Numbered from the stretch's first letter, positions 17,107 through 26,796 are shown. The stretch is 64,000 nucleotides of DNA from Tenericutes bacterium MO-XQ (GCA_002838185.1 CP017948.1:248001-312000), one strand, 5' to 3'. Program-made: numbers and translations. Notes: generated by a model not told the origin, from the letters alone.

Positions 17107-18079
17107 TATTACAATAGGTCAATATATATCAGGAGATTCTTGGTTACATAAATTAGACCCAAGAATTAAATTATTTAGTTTAATTATTTTACTAGTAGCA
17201 ACCTTTATTGTTCCAGTTTCAGCGAATTTAGTTCCGATTCTTACGATGACATCGATGTTAGTGTTAATCATTATATTAACCATTTCAACTAAAATTCCGA
17301 TAAGAAAAGTATTAAATGGACTAAAACCAATTGTATTCTTATTGACTTTTACATTCATCATCCAGTTATTTTATGTGAAAACTGGAAATCTAGTGGTTGA
17401 TCCAATTGAAATGTATATTTCTGTTTCAAGTATCGCCGCAATCATTTTATTTTTAGTATTTTACAATTTAACAAAAAAACATATCAAATTTAGAATCTTA
17501 TATTTCTTCTTTGCCGTGTTTGTTGTCTTCTTACTTCAAGCTCTTTTACCGTATGTATCATTGACTTCATATACATTAGAAATATATGATCAAGGTCTAT
17601 TACGTGCAGGTTTTATCTTTTTAAGAATTACAAATGTAATTATATTAACATCTCTATTAACCTTTACTACGATGACTACAGATCTTAACTATGGTATTGA
17701 AGCATTATTAAAACCATTAAAGATCATAAAAGTACCAGTAGATATGATTGCGATGATGTTATCACTTACCCTAAGATATATACCAACACTATTAATCGAA
17801 ACTGAAAAAATCATGAAAGCTCAAGCTTCTCGTGGTGTTGACTTTAAAGAAAGTACTTTTAAAGAAAAAATCAGTCAAGTCATATCATTACTTATTCCAG
17901 TCTTTGTTATATCATTTAAACGTTCTGAGGATTTAGGGAATGCGATGGAAGTTAGAGGATATATCATTGGCGCAAAACGCACAAGAATTGATGAATACAT
18001 CATTTCATTTAAAGACATCATCACAGTTGTTTTATCAATTGTTATATTAGGTGCGGTTATTTATACGAGAGTGATGTAG
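17099..18079 (+). CDS. ecfT: Energy-coupling factor transporter transmembrane protein T
   Basis: Membrane scaffold of the ECF module. 326 residues, about six to eight membrane segments; starts GQYISGDSWLHKLDPRIK and carries the two coupling-helix Ala-Arg-Gly type motifs (QASRGVDF and EVRGY). AAGGAGG precedes the ATG. Longer than the usual ~265 residues because of an additional hydrophobic region around residues 95-165. Confidence 0.94.
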   Translation: MNNITIGQYISGDSWLHKLDPRIKLFSLIILLVATFIVPVSANLVPILTMTSMLVLIIILTISTKIPIRKVLNGLKPIVFLLTFTFIIQLFYVKTGNLVVDPIEMYISVSSIAAIILFLVFYNLTKKHIKFRILYFFFAVFVVFLLQALLPYVSLTSYTLEIYDQGLLRAGFIFLRITNVIILTSLLTFTTMTTDLNYGIEALLKPLKIIKVPVDMIAMMLSLTLRYIPTLLIETEKIMKAQASRGVDFKESTFKEKISQVISLLIPVFVISFKRSEDLGNAMEVRGYIIGAKRTRIDEYIISFKDIITVVLSIVILGAVIYTRVM

Positions 18080-18802
18080 ATGAGATATAAAGCAATTGTT
18101 AGTTATGATGGCACAAGATACCATGGCTTCCAAAGTCAAAAGAATGCATTAGGTATCCAACAAGTCATTGAAAAATCATTTAGATTAATGACACAAACAG
18201 AAATAAAAATCCACAGTGCAGGAAGAACCGATAAAGGTGTTCATGCAGTTGGACAAGTCTTCCATTTTGATAGTGATTTAAATATTGATATTGATAGTTG
18301 GTTAAGAATAAATGACCGATTACCTTTAGATATTAGAGTAAAATCTATTGTTAAAGTTTCCGATGATTTCCATGCTAGACATAGTTCTGTATCAAAAAAA
18401 TACAAATATATCATCGCTAAGAAACCAAGTTCAGTTTTTGATGCGAATTACGAAGTATATATAAGAAACTTAGATATAGAACCTATTAAAAAAGCTATAC
18501 CATATTTTATTGGAACGCACGACTTTAGAGGGTTTTGTCAACTGGTCAAAGGAAAACCAACTGAAAAAACAATCTTTAGCATTGATTTAAAAGAAACAAA
18601 AAAACATTATATATTCACATTTCATGGCAATAGCTTTTTGAAGTATATGGTGAGATCAATGATGGGCACACTTATTCAAATTGGTCTTCATCGAAAAGAT
18701 CCTGAAATCATAAAAACGATTTTAGAAACTAAAGATCGTCAATTGGCAGGAAAAACAGCAGAGTCAAGAGGATTATACTTATATAAAATATATTACAAAT
18801 AA
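18080..18802 (+). CDS. truA: tRNA pseudouridine(38-40) synthase
   Basis: Isomerises U38-U40 in the anticodon stem of tRNAs. 240 residues; catalytic Asp in the SAGRTDKGVHA motif, C-terminal FLKYMVRSMMGTL typical. Begins directly after the ecfT stop (GATG TAG ATG), so it is coupled; order ecfA1-ecfA2-ecfT-truA as in Bacillus. Confidence 0.96.
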   Translation: MRYKAIVSYDGTRYHGFQSQKNALGIQQVIEKSFRLMTQTEIKIHSAGRTDKGVHAVGQVFHFDSDLNIDIDSWLRINDRLPLDIRVKSIVKVSDDFHARHSSVSKKYKYIIAKKPSSVFDANYEVYIRNLDIEPIKKAIPYFIGTHDFRGFCQLVKGKPTEKTIFSIDLKETKKHYIFTFHGNSFLKYMVRSMMGTLIQIGLHRKDPEIIKTILETKDRQLAGKTAESRGLYLYKIYYK

Positions 18803-18815
18803 AAGGAGAAAAATC

Positions 18816-19418
18816 ATGTTTATCACATTTGAAGGCGGAGAAGGCACAGGAAAAACAACACTTATCGAAAACATATATGAACAACTCAAGAAAACACACC
18901 ATGTGATTAAAACAAGAGAACCAGGCGGAAGCATGATTGCTGAAGCCATTAGGGATGTTATTTTAAACCCTAAATATAAAGGGGTAACACCTTATACAGA
19001 AGCTCTTCTTTTAGCTGCGTCAAGAGCACAACATTTAGATGAAGTAATTTTACCCGGATTAAAACAAGACGCAATTGTTTTATGCGATAGATATATTGAT
19101 AGTTCTTTAGCATATCAAGGATATGCAAGAAAGCTCGGATTTGAATTTGTTTTAAGCATCAATTATTATGCAACACTCAATATGCCTGATTTAACATTTT
19201 ATATAGATTTGGATCCGGAAATTGGAATGAGTCGTATTGAAGGTAGAACTAAATATGATAGATTAGATCAAGAATCAAAGAATTTTCACCAAGAAGTACG
19301 TAAAGGATATTTAGAAATATTAGATAAATATCCAAAACGCATTGTAAAAATTAATGGCAATCAATCGATTGAAGAAATTTCATCAGAAATCATGAGTATC
19401 ATAAAGGAAAAATTATGA
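18816..19418 (+). CDS. tmk: Thymidylate kinase
   Basis: Phosphorylates dTMP to dTDP. 200 residues. P-loop EGGEGTGKTT at residues 5-14, DRYIDSSLAYQG motif, lid region EGRTKYDRLDQ. AAAGGAG upstream. Overlaps holB by 4 bp, as in Bacillus-type tmk-holB clusters. Confidence 0.96.
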   Translation: MFITFEGGEGTGKTTLIENIYEQLKKTHHVIKTREPGGSMIAEAIRDVILNPKYKGVTPYTEALLLAASRAQHLDEVILPGLKQDAIVLCDRYIDSSLAYQGYARKLGFEFVLSINYYATLNMPDLTFYIDLDPEIGMSRIEGRTKYDRLDQESKNFHQEVRKGYLEILDKYPKRIVKINGNQSIEEISSEIMSIIKEKL

Positions 19419-20359
19419 AACGTGCTTTACACTTTTTTGAACAAGCCATCAAAAAGAATAGGTTATCTCACTTATACTTAATCAGTGGACCAAGTGGGAG
19501 TGGTAAAGTTAAACTTGCTGATGAGGTAAGTTATTTGATATTGAATCAAAACAAGCCTGAAAATAAGCATTTAAGACATCAAATCAAGCAACATCTACAC
19601 TCAAATGTCATGTTTATTGAACCAGATGGATTAACACTCAAAAAAGAACAAATTATAGCATTGCAACAAGAATTTTCAAAAACTGGTTTGGTCAAAGGAC
19701 CTAGAATTTATGTGATCAATCACGTGGAGAAAATGAGCCAAAGTGCTGCAAACTCACTTTTAAAATTTATGGAAGAACCTCAAAACCATGAAGTATATGG
19801 GTTCTTATTAACGGATAATCTTCAAGATGTTATTCAAACCATAAAATCTAGAAGTCAAATGTTACATTTAACAGAAGTTGATGAACTCACATTAAAAGAA
19901 ACATTAATTGAACAAGGGTTAGAAGAAGATGTAGCAACCTTAGCACCTTATTTAACAAAAGATTTAGAAAAAGCTTTACTACTAGCTGAAGATCCTAATT
20001 TTATAGCTATGGTAGAATTTATAGAAGAAATCGTAAAAAATTGGAATAATAGAAACATATCATTTCCAGTTTTCATTCATAAAAAAGTAGGATTAGTTTT
20101 ACAAGATAGAGATATTTTTCAAAATTTTCTAGAACTCTTATTACTATACTTTGTTGATTTGATTCATTATCGAGCAAATCAACCCATCACATATGTGTAT
20201 TTAAAAGAATACATTCAGAAACAAAGCGATCAAATGAAAGTCAATGAAATTAATGAACTCATTGAAGCTATTCAAACCATCATTAAAAAACAAACTTACT
20301 TCATCAATACTGAGTTAGCACTCGATGAATTAAGTTACACACTAGAAAAAAAGAGGTAA
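19415..20359 (+). CDS. holB: DNA polymerase III delta' subunit
   Basis: Clamp-loader subunit. 314 residues. Degenerate P-loop GPSGSGKVKLADE near residue 25, followed by the conserved IYVINHVEKMSQSAANSLLKFMEEP (sensor region) and a C-terminal helical collar. No zinc-binding CxnCxxC cluster is visible, unlike many bacterial DnaX-like subunits. Lies between tmk and ricT, matching the Bacillus order. Confidence 0.9.
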   Translation: MKRALHFFEQAIKKNRLSHLYLISGPSGSGKVKLADEVSYLILNQNKPENKHLRHQIKQHLHSNVMFIEPDGLTLKKEQIIALQQEFSKTGLVKGPRIYVINHVEKMSQSAANSLLKFMEEPQNHEVYGFLLTDNLQDVIQTIKSRSQMLHLTEVDELTLKETLIEQGLEEDVATLAPYLTKDLEKALLLAEDPNFIAMVEFIEEIVKNWNNRNISFPVFIHKKVGLVLQDRDIFQNFLELLLLYFVDLIHYRANQPITYVYLKEYIQKQSDQMKVNEINELIEAIQTIIKKQTYFINTELALDELSYTLEKKR

Positions 20360-20363
20360 TCGT

Positions 20364-21159
20364 ATGCATGTTGCTTTAGTACAATTTAAAGAAGCAGGAA
20401 AAAAGTACTTCTTTTCATATGATAATTTATCAATTAACCAAGATGATTTAGTTGTTGTTGAGACAACACGTGGTGTTGAGATTGGTAGAGTATACATGTT
20501 AAAAGAAATAGAAGCATCAGAACTTACAAGTGAATTAAAGCCTATCTTAAGAGTCGCAACCGAGGGCGATATCAAAGAAGATACGTATAATCAATCACTT
20601 GAACCTGGTGTTTTAGAAACTGCTAAAAAACTAGCAATTAAAAATGAATTAGAAATCAAAGTTCTTGGTGCGGAATATACATTAGACCGCAAAAGACTAC
20701 TTATATATTTTGAATCAGAAAGTCGCGTTGATTTTAGAGGACTTGTTAAAGATTTAAGCGAAGTCTATCATACAAGAATTGAGCTTAGACAAATCGGTCC
20801 AAGAGATGCTGCAAAAATGATTGGTGGCATTGGGCCTTGTGGTCTTATCCTATGTTGTACGACTTTTATCGGAGAAGTTTGATACAGTGTCGATTAAAAT
20901 GGCTAAAAATCAAAATTTAGCATTAAATCCACAAAAAATATCAGGTGTCTGTGGGAAGCTTTTATGCTGCATTAAGTATGAAGATGATGCATATACAGAG
21001 TTAAAAGCTAAACTACCGGATTATCATGAAAAAGTTAAAACTGAAAAAGGTATGGCACTTGTCATTGATGTTAATATATTAGGACAAAAAGTTAAAGTAA
21101 GATATCAAGAAGAAGATATCATTGAATGGTTGTCCATAGAACAGTTTTCAAGGGTGTAA
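20364..21159 (+). CDS. ricT: PSP1/RicT (YaaT) family protein, two frames joined by a +1 shift at GTT TGA
   Basis: RicT is a component of the Y-complex that affects RNase Y and mRNA maturation in Bacillus. The first frame (20364-20882) runs to IGGIGPCGLILCCTTFIGEV and stops at TGA (20880-20882). The rest of the family sequence, DTVSIKMAKNQNLALNP... ISGVCGKLLCC, continues in the +1 frame to 21159. Slipping +1 on the GTT before TGA restores exact spacing to the family pattern CCSTFLGDFEPVSIKMA. GGAG (20871-20874) lies 2 bases before the GTT, as a Shine-Dalgarno-like element does in prfB. A single-base insertion (mutation or sequencing error) explains it equally well. The conserved Cys-rich motifs lie on both sides of the joint, so an intact product needs both parts. 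Confidence 0.85.
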
Positions 21160-21161
21160 TT

Positions 21162-21875
21162 TTGAAAAGAGCATTAATTGGATCAAAGCTTGAAGTCGAT
21201 CAAGATAGAGGTCATGCGTTTAATCTAGATACAGTTTTATTAGCAGATTTTGTGAAACTACCATATCGCATCAAACATGTAATCGAAGTAGGTACAGGTA
21301 ATGGTGCAATCGCACTTTATTTATCTGAAAAAACAAAAGCAAAAATTACCGCAATTGAAATTCAAGCATCGCGCTATGAAAAAGCTGTAAAAAACATAAA
21401 ACTTAACCATCTAGAAAATCAAATTGATGTGATTCATCAAGATTATCTTGAAACAAAATATCTACATGTAGATGCAATCGTTTGTAATCCACCGTTTTTT
21501 AAAGTCAATGAAACATCGTTATTAAACGAAGATGATTCTATTACCATTGCACGACATGAAATCAAACTGGATTTAGAGAGTTTGATTAAAAAGGTAAGTG
21601 AACAGCTTAAGTTTGGTGGTAAATTCTTTATGATTCACAGACCTGATCGGTTATCAGATATCTTTGAATACACAAAAACTTATCAATTAGAAATAAAAAG
21701 ATTAAAGTTTGTTCACCCTTATATCGATAAAACCGCGAATCATATCCTTATTGAATGCGTAAAACAAGGTGGCAAAGAATTAATTTTAGAACCACCGTTA
21801 ATCTTATATCAAGCACCCCATGTTTTAACTGAACAAGCAAAAAAAATATTAGGAGGAAATTTAGATGTTACTTAG
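21162..21875 (+). CDS. tRNA1(Val) (adenine37-N6)-methyltransferase-like protein (YabB/YfiC)
   Basis: SAM-dependent methyltransferase. Start taken as TTG 21162 behind AAGGGTG, 2 bp after ricT; an in-frame ATG at 21126 would lie inside ricT. 237 residues. N-terminal VDQDRGHAFNLDTVLLADF is typical of the YfiC/YabB group, SAM motif VIEVGTGNGAIAL, and catalytic NPPFF at about residue 110. Position after ricT matches B. subtilis yabB. Methylation target inferred from the family. Confidence 0.88.
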   Translation: MKRALIGSKLEVDQDRGHAFNLDTVLLADFVKLPYRIKHVIEVGTGNGAIALYLSEKTKAKITAIEIQASRYEKAVKNIKLNHLENQIDVIHQDYLETKYLHVDAIVCNPPFFKVNETSLLNEDDSITIARHEIKLDLESLIKKVSEQLKFGGKFFMIHRPDRLSDIFEYTKTYQLEIKRLKFVHPYIDKTANHILIECVKQGGKELILEPPLILYQAPHVLTEQAKKILGGNLDVT

Positions 21876-22275
21876 CTTATTAACAAGAAAAGAAAAACTT
21901 AAATTTTTAGATTTAGTGATGCACATGGTTTCTGTAGATGGAGAACCAACTGCAATCGAACAAAGATTATTAAATATTATGCTTGCTGAAGTTGGTGATG
22001 GTATTGTTAAAGAATACACTTTCACTTTAAGTAAAGATTTAGAAGAAACCATTGATTATTTTAGAGAAGCTAGTCCATCTGTTAAAAATATCGTTTATTT
22101 GAACTTACTAAAAGTCACTATGATTGATGATTTTTATAACACAGCTGAACATTTCTTCTTAGAAGATATCAGAAAAGAACTTGGCATTACTGATTTTAAG
22201 AAAAAACAATTAATGCGTCTTGTCTATAATGAACGTGATTTAAGAGAACGTGCGAAAAGAGTTGTCTCACATTGA
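21865..22275 (+). CDS. Hypothetical helical protein (TerB-like appearance)
   Basis: 136 residues, all-helical, not firmly recognised. Segment KLKFLDLVMHMVSVDGEPTA, followed by EQRLLNIMLAE, has the look of a TerB-type bundle (acidic Asp/Glu after a hydrophobic helix), but this is a weak resemblance. Overlaps the methyltransferase gene by 11 bp and the rsmI gene by 4 bp, so it is a real, coupled gene; AGGAGG lies before the ATG. Confidence 0.7.
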   Translation: MLLSLLTRKEKLKFLDLVMHMVSVDGEPTAIEQRLLNIMLAEVGDGIVKEYTFTLSKDLEETIDYFREASPSVKNIVYLNLLKVTMIDDFYNTAEHFFLEDIRKELGITDFKKKQLMRLVYNERDLRERAKRVVSH

Positions 22276-23111
22276 TTCAGCGCAGTTTTCAAGATGATAA
22301 GCCTACGATTTATGTCGTCTCAACACCTATAGGCAATCTTAAGGATATAACATATCGTGCTGTAGAGATTTTAAATGAAGTGGATGCGATTTTGTGTGAA
22401 GACACAAGAACATCTAAGACATTACTTAGTCACTATCATATACATAAACAACTGATTAGTTTTCATGACCATAACAAAACAGAAAAAACACAAGACATGA
22501 TTGCTTTATTAAATGAAGGCAAAAATCTTGCCCTGATCAGCGATGCAGGAACTCCTGGCATTAATGATCCTGGGTATGAACTTATCCAAGAAGTGATCAA
22601 ACAAGGATATCATGTAGTATCTATTCCAGGTGCTAGCGCTATTTTAGCAGCTTTAGTTGTTTCAGGATGTTTGATTCAACCGTTTACCTTTATTGGATTT
22701 TTACCAAGAAAAAATTCGAGTAAAAAAGAAGTGATTGAAAGCTATCATCAAAGAATAGAAACCTTAGTCATCTATGAATCACCATTAAGAGTTAAAAAGA
22801 CTTTAGAAGATTTATATGACATCTTAGGTGATCGTCAAATTGTACTCGCAAGAGAACTAACAAAAATGTTTGAAACGATCACAAGAACATCTTTAAAAGA
22901 GTCTTTATCTTTAGAAATAGATACAAGAGGAGAATATGTTATTATCATTGAAGGTAGTAAAAAAACATATGATTCTTCATTATCTATAAAAGATCATGTC
23001 TTACAATTGATCGATGAAGGCTATGATGAAAAAGATGCCATGAAGATGGTTGCAAAAAAAAGACAGATCACAAAAAGTGACGTCTATAAAGCGTATAAAA
23101 TAAATGGATAA
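22272..23111 (+). CDS. rsmI: 16S rRNA (cytidine1402-2'-O)-methyltransferase
   Basis: Methylates C1402 in the decoding centre. TTG start overlapping the previous stop (TTGA). 279 residues; tetrapyrrole-methylase fold with IYVVSTPIGNLKDITYRA near residue 13, CEDTRTSKTLL, ALISDAGTPGINDPG and VSIPGASAILAAL. In B. subtilis the orthologue (yabC) also precedes metS. Confidence 0.95.
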   Translation: MIQRSFQDDKPTIYVVSTPIGNLKDITYRAVEILNEVDAILCEDTRTSKTLLSHYHIHKQLISFHDHNKTEKTQDMIALLNEGKNLALISDAGTPGINDPGYELIQEVIKQGYHVVSIPGASAILAALVVSGCLIQPFTFIGFLPRKNSSKKEVIESYHQRIETLVIYESPLRVKKTLEDLYDILGDRQIVLARELTKMFETITRTSLKESLSLEIDTRGEYVIIIEGSKKTYDSSLSIKDHVLQLIDEGYDEKDAMKMVAKKRQITKSDVYKAYKING

Positions 23112-23116
23112 ATGAC

Positions 23117-23144
23117 TTGCATTTTTATCAATTTATAATATAAT
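23117..23144 (+). promoter_or_regulatory. Promoter of the metG leader
   Basis: TTGCAT at 23117-23122, 16-bp spacer, TATAAT at 23139-23144 inside a run of three overlapping TATAAT-like words. Confidence 0.7.
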
Positions 23145-23150
23145 ATAATG

Positions 23151-23385
23151 GTAATAGGCTATGAGAAAAAGAGTAATATCATTTTAAGGTATTAGAGAGT
23201 TCGTGGTTGGTGAAAACGAATCCTAAAAGATATGAACATGGTTTTCGAGCTTCTTGGTCGATATGTAGGCTAAGACGTATCTCTGCGTTAAAGAGTTGAG
23301 GGCTAGATTGATATCTAGAACTAAGGTGGTACCGCGATTTTGTCGTCCTTAGAGTTTTCTTTGGGCGCTTTTTATTTGCATAAGG
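23151..23385 (+). ncRNA. T-box leader (methionyl-tRNA responsive)
   Basis: The 284-bp gap between rsmI and metG holds a T-box leader. The hallmark AAGGTGGTACCGCG is at 23323-23336; the flanking CTAAGG/CCTTAG can close the antiterminator. A competing terminator stem CGTCC/GGGCG (23344-23348 with 23363-23367) is followed by CTTTTT. ATG codons at about 23233 and 23239, in the stem I region, are candidates for the methionine specifier. Uncharged tRNA-Met should favour readthrough into metG. Confidence 0.9.
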
Positions 23386-23395
23386 AGGAAGAAAA

Positions 23396-24961
23396 ATGAA
23401 AGAAAAATATTATATAACAACCGCAATTGCATATAGTTCAGCAGTTCCCCATGTTGGAAATGTATACGAAGCTATATTAGCAGATGCAATCGCAAGATTT
23501 AAACGTTTATCAGGCTATGACGTGTTTTTTCAAACAGGGACTGATGAGCATGGACAAAAAATTGAAACTAAAGCACAAGATAATGAGTTAACACCAAAAG
23601 CTTATGTTGATTTGATTTCATCAGAAATTAAAAGAATTTATGACAAAGTTAATATTAGCTATGATAAGTTTGTACGTACAACTGATGATGATCATGTCAA
23701 ATCAGTACAAGCTATTTTCAAAAAGCTATATGACCAAGGTGACATTTATTTAGGTAAATATGAAGGATGGTATTCAGTAAGTGATGAATCTTTCATTTTA
23801 GAAAAAGATATAGTAGATGGTAAAGCTCCAAGTGGAGATACACCAGTATGGACTTCTGAAGATGCTTATTTTTTAAAGCTTTCTAAATATCAAGAACGTT
23901 TATTAAAACATATTGAAGAGCACCCTGAATTCATTGAACCAGAATCAAGAAGAAATGAAATGATTCAAAACTTCTTAAAAGAACCACTACCTGATTTGTC
24001 TGTTTCAAGAACGTCATTTAAGTGGGGAATTCCAGTAGAATTTGATGAAGGTCATGTTGTTTATGTTTGGATTGATGCATTATCAAACTATATTACTGGA
24101 TTAGGTTATCATCCAGATCTTAAAGAACAACCAGATCTATTTAATAAATATTGGCCAGCAAATGTTCATTTGATTGGTAAAGATATTTTAAGATTTCATA
24201 CCATTTATTGGCCAATCATCTTAATGGCAATTGGCGTTGAGCTTCCAAAACAAGTTTTTGGACATCCATGGGTATTATTTAATAAGAATAAAATGAGTAA
24301 ATCTACAGGTAATGTGATGTATACCGATGATATCGTTAGATATTTTGGTGTAGATACCTTAAGATATTATGTACTTCATGAAATCCCATATGCACAAGAT
24401 GGTAATATCACTTATGAATTACTGATCGAAAGAAATAATACCGATTTAGCAAATACGATCGGAAATTTGGTGAACCGCACGATTGGTATGGTTCATAAAT
24501 ATAGAGATGGTGTCGTTAAAAAAGTAATTTTAGATGAACCATTTGAACTGAGTTTACAAGAAAAAGCACTTGCTGTGCTTCCAGAAATGAACAAATATAT
24601 GGATGAACTAAAAGTTAGCGATGCACTAGAAGAAGTTGTTAAACTTGCTAGATTCGCAAATAAGTACATCGATGTATCTGAACCATGGGTTTTAAATAAA
24701 GATGAAAACAAACAAGAAATATTAGATCATGTTTTATATCAATTATTAGAGACCATTCGTTATGTTGGTGTTTTATTACAACCATTTATGCCTGAAACTG
24801 CAAGTAAGATTCTAGAGCAAATTGGTTCAGAAGATACACGTTTCGAGTCACTTGAAACATTTGGACAATATGAAGCACAAACATTAAATAAACCATATGT
24901 CTTATTTGAAAGATTTGACATGAATAAAAAAATTGAGGAGATTTTAAAAGACCAAGCATGA
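23396..24961 (+). CDS. metG: Methionine-tRNA ligase
   Basis: Charges tRNA-Met and initiator tRNA. 521 residues, class I; HIGH-type motif PHVGN near residue 19, KMSKS in NKMSKSTGNVM. No C-terminal EMAP/tRNA-binding extension, consistent with the short length. ATG behind AAGGAGGAAG. Controlled by the T-box leader upstream. Overlaps the next gene by 4 bp. Confidence 0.96.
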   Translation: MKEKYYITTAIAYSSAVPHVGNVYEAILADAIARFKRLSGYDVFFQTGTDEHGQKIETKAQDNELTPKAYVDLISSEIKRIYDKVNISYDKFVRTTDDDHVKSVQAIFKKLYDQGDIYLGKYEGWYSVSDESFILEKDIVDGKAPSGDTPVWTSEDAYFLKLSKYQERLLKHIEEHPEFIEPESRRNEMIQNFLKEPLPDLSVSRTSFKWGIPVEFDEGHVVYVWIDALSNYITGLGYHPDLKEQPDLFNKYWPANVHLIGKDILRFHTIYWPIILMAIGVELPKQVFGHPWVLFNKNKMSKSTGNVMYTDDIVRYFGVDTLRYYVLHEIPYAQDGNITYELLIERNNTDLANTIGNLVNRTIGMVHKYRDGVVKKVILDEPFELSLQEKALAVLPEMNKYMDELKVSDALEEVVKLARFANKYIDVSEPWVLNKDENKQEILDHVLYQLLETIRYVGVLLQPFMPETASKILEQIGSEDTRFESLETFGQYEAQTLNKPYVLFERFDMNKKIEEILKDQA

Positions 24962-25917
24962 AAAAGTTATTATCGTGGTTTCAAACTGAATCCTATAAAG
25001 ATAAAATATACCCTGAAGTCAAACGGGTTATCTTTGTTATTGTATTTACATTTATTTATGGGATTGGGGTCTCTTGGTTTTTAGAAGCATCTGTTGTGCC
25101 ACTTTATACAGGAGGTATTCCTGGGGTTGCACAGCTTGTTAGAGATGCATTTTATGTGTTTTTTAATATTGAAGTTGGAAATAGCTTTTTAGGGTTATTC
25201 GTCATAATCGCTAACATTCCAATCTTAATTTTAGGATGGTTTGGCGTATCTCATCGTTTTACCATTTATAGTATTATATCTATTTTGATTCAAGCCTTTA
25301 TCTTAAGCTGGATGCCAGTCATTGATATGGGACTTGGAGAAGTAGAACATGCATTTACTGCAGCGGTATTAGGTGGACTTCTAATTGGTATTGGTGCTGG
25401 TGGAGCACTTAGATATGGTACATCAACAGGTGGACTTGATATTGTCGCTCAATATTTAGCATTTAGAAAAGGAAAATCTGTAGGATTTTTCTCAATGGCT
25501 ATGAACTTAGCGATTGCGATTTTAGGTGGATTGATTGTTGGTGGCAAAGTTGGTCCAGGTGGAGAAGTGATTGCTGGTGGTATCATTATTTCTTACACAG
25601 TAATTAGAGTCATTGTCTCAACAATTTTAACTGATCGTATGCATACAGCATACCAGTATTTAGCTGTAGATATCATTACTGCAACACCACAAGCATTAGT
25701 CGATGAAATTTTACATCGTATCTATAGAGGTGTGACATTAATGAAGGTTGAAGGTGCATATTCTCATCATGAAAAAACATTAATTTATGTGATCATATCA
25801 TCTTATGAGTTACATGCTATCACTACATTAGTAAAAAGAATTGATCCACATGCATTTATGGTTGTTAAACCTACAAAAAATGTATATGGTAATTTTGCAA
25901 GGAAAACAATTGCTTAA
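24958..25917 (+). CDS. YitT family membrane protein (DUF161 + DUF2179)
   Basis: 319 residues; five or six membrane segments followed by a cytosolic DUF2179 domain (about residues 225-310, LHRIYRGVTLMKVEGAYSH). Contains the glycine-rich LLIGIGAGGALRYGTSTGGLD typical of the family. Function unknown. Overlaps metG (ATGA), so it is likely under T-box control too; terminator follows immediately. Confidence 0.88.
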   Translation: MKKLLSWFQTESYKDKIYPEVKRVIFVIVFTFIYGIGVSWFLEASVVPLYTGGIPGVAQLVRDAFYVFFNIEVGNSFLGLFVIIANIPILILGWFGVSHRFTIYSIISILIQAFILSWMPVIDMGLGEVEHAFTAAVLGGLLIGIGAGGALRYGTSTGGLDIVAQYLAFRKGKSVGFFSMAMNLAIAILGGLIVGGKVGPGGEVIAGGIIISYTVIRVIVSTILTDRMHTAYQYLAVDIITATPQALVDEILHRIYRGVTLMKVEGAYSHHEKTLIYVIISSYELHAITTLVKRIDPHAFMVVKPTKNVYGNFARKTIA

Positions 25918-25940
25918 AAGACCTATTTTAGGTCTTTTTT
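25917..25940 (+). terminator. Rho-independent terminator
   Basis: Stem AAAGACCTA/TAGGTCTTT with loop TTT and a T-run, starting on the stop codon of the YitT-like gene. Confidence 0.9.
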
Positions 25941-25950
25941 TCTGAAAGAC

Positions 25951-25978
25951 TTAACAAATAATTATTTTTTGGTATAAT
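25951..25978 (+). promoter_or_regulatory. Promoter of the PTS operon
   Basis: TTAACA at 25951-25956, 16-bp spacer, TATAAT at 25973-25978, 38 bases before the IIA start. Confidence 0.7.
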
Positions 25979-26016
25979 CGAGTTGATAGGATGATAAAGT
26001 TGAAAGGATCTAATTT

Positions 26017-26487
26017 ATGGAAATAGCAAAAATGATGAAAAAAGCTTATATGAATTTAGATTTAAAATCAGATTCAAAAGCTCAAGTATTAGAAGAACTT
26101 GTAAAAATTCTTGATGATCAAGGCATAGTTACAGATTTTGATAAACTTTTAAGTGATGTTAGAATTAGAGAATCATTATCAACAACTGGTATTGGTTTTA
26201 AAATTGCGATACCTCATGCGAAAAGTAAATATATTAAAGAACCAGCGATCGCGTTTGGAAGATCAAGTGAAGGTATTGAATATGATTCAATGGACGGAGA
26301 TAATGCACATCTATTCTTTTTAATTTGTATGCCAGAAGATGCAGGCAATCTACATTTAAAAGCACTTGCTGCACTTTCAAGACAACTGATTCATGAAGAA
26401 TTCAGACTTGCGCTTGAAAAAGCTGAAAATGCAGATGAAGTTTTAAATATTATTAAAGCCATTGATCAGGAAGAAAAAAGTGCATAA
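26017..26487 (+). CDS. PTS fructose-type EIIA component
   Basis: Phosphocarrier domain of a sugar phosphotransferase system. 156 residues of the fructose/mannitol IIA fold; active-site histidine in IAIPHAKSKYI. Receives phosphate from HPr (not in this window) and passes it to the IIB encoded next. Overlaps IIB by 8 bp. Confidence 0.92.
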   Translation: MEIAKMMKKAYMNLDLKSDSKAQVLEELVKILDDQGIVTDFDKLLSDVRIRESLSTTGIGFKIAIPHAKSKYIKEPAIAFGRSSEGIEYDSMDGDNAHLFFLICMPEDAGNLHLKALAALSRQLIHEEFRLALEKAENADEVLNIIKAIDQEEKSA

Positions 26488-26794
26488 AATTGTTTGTGTG
26501 ACTGCATGTCCAACAGGCATTGCACATACATATATAGCTGCTGAGATGCTTGCTCACACAGGTAAAAAAATGGGCTACCTTATGAAAGTCGAAACCAATG
26601 GTGCCATTGGTGTTGAAAATAAATTATCTGAGTTAGACATCAAAGAAGCGATAGGTGTCATTATAGCATCAGATATTGCTCTTGATTTAAATCGATTTCA
26701 AGGTAAACATATTATAGAAACCACAACACAAGAAGCTATTAAAACGCCTGAAAAATGGATTCAAGAAATAATAAAAATGAATCAAGGATTATAA
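26480..26794 (+). CDS. PTS fructose-type EIIB component
   Basis: 104 residues; phosphorylated cysteine in CVTACPTGIAHTYIAAE (first residues, active-site Cys about residue 10). The GTG at 26480 is taken as start because AGGAAG lies 8 bases upstream; an upstream TTG (26462) is possible. Separate from IIA and IIC, whereas many fructose permeases are a single fused chain. Confidence 0.9.
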   Translation: MHKIVCVTACPTGIAHTYIAAEMLAHTGKKMGYLMKVETNGAIGVENKLSELDIKEAIGVIIASDIALDLNRFQGKHIIETTTQEAIKTPEKWIQEIIKMNQGL

Positions 26795-26796
26795 AG

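Noticed and set aside
23151..23385. tRNA gene or small ORF before metG
   Set aside because: The conserved T-box word and terminator explain the region; no cloverleaf was found.
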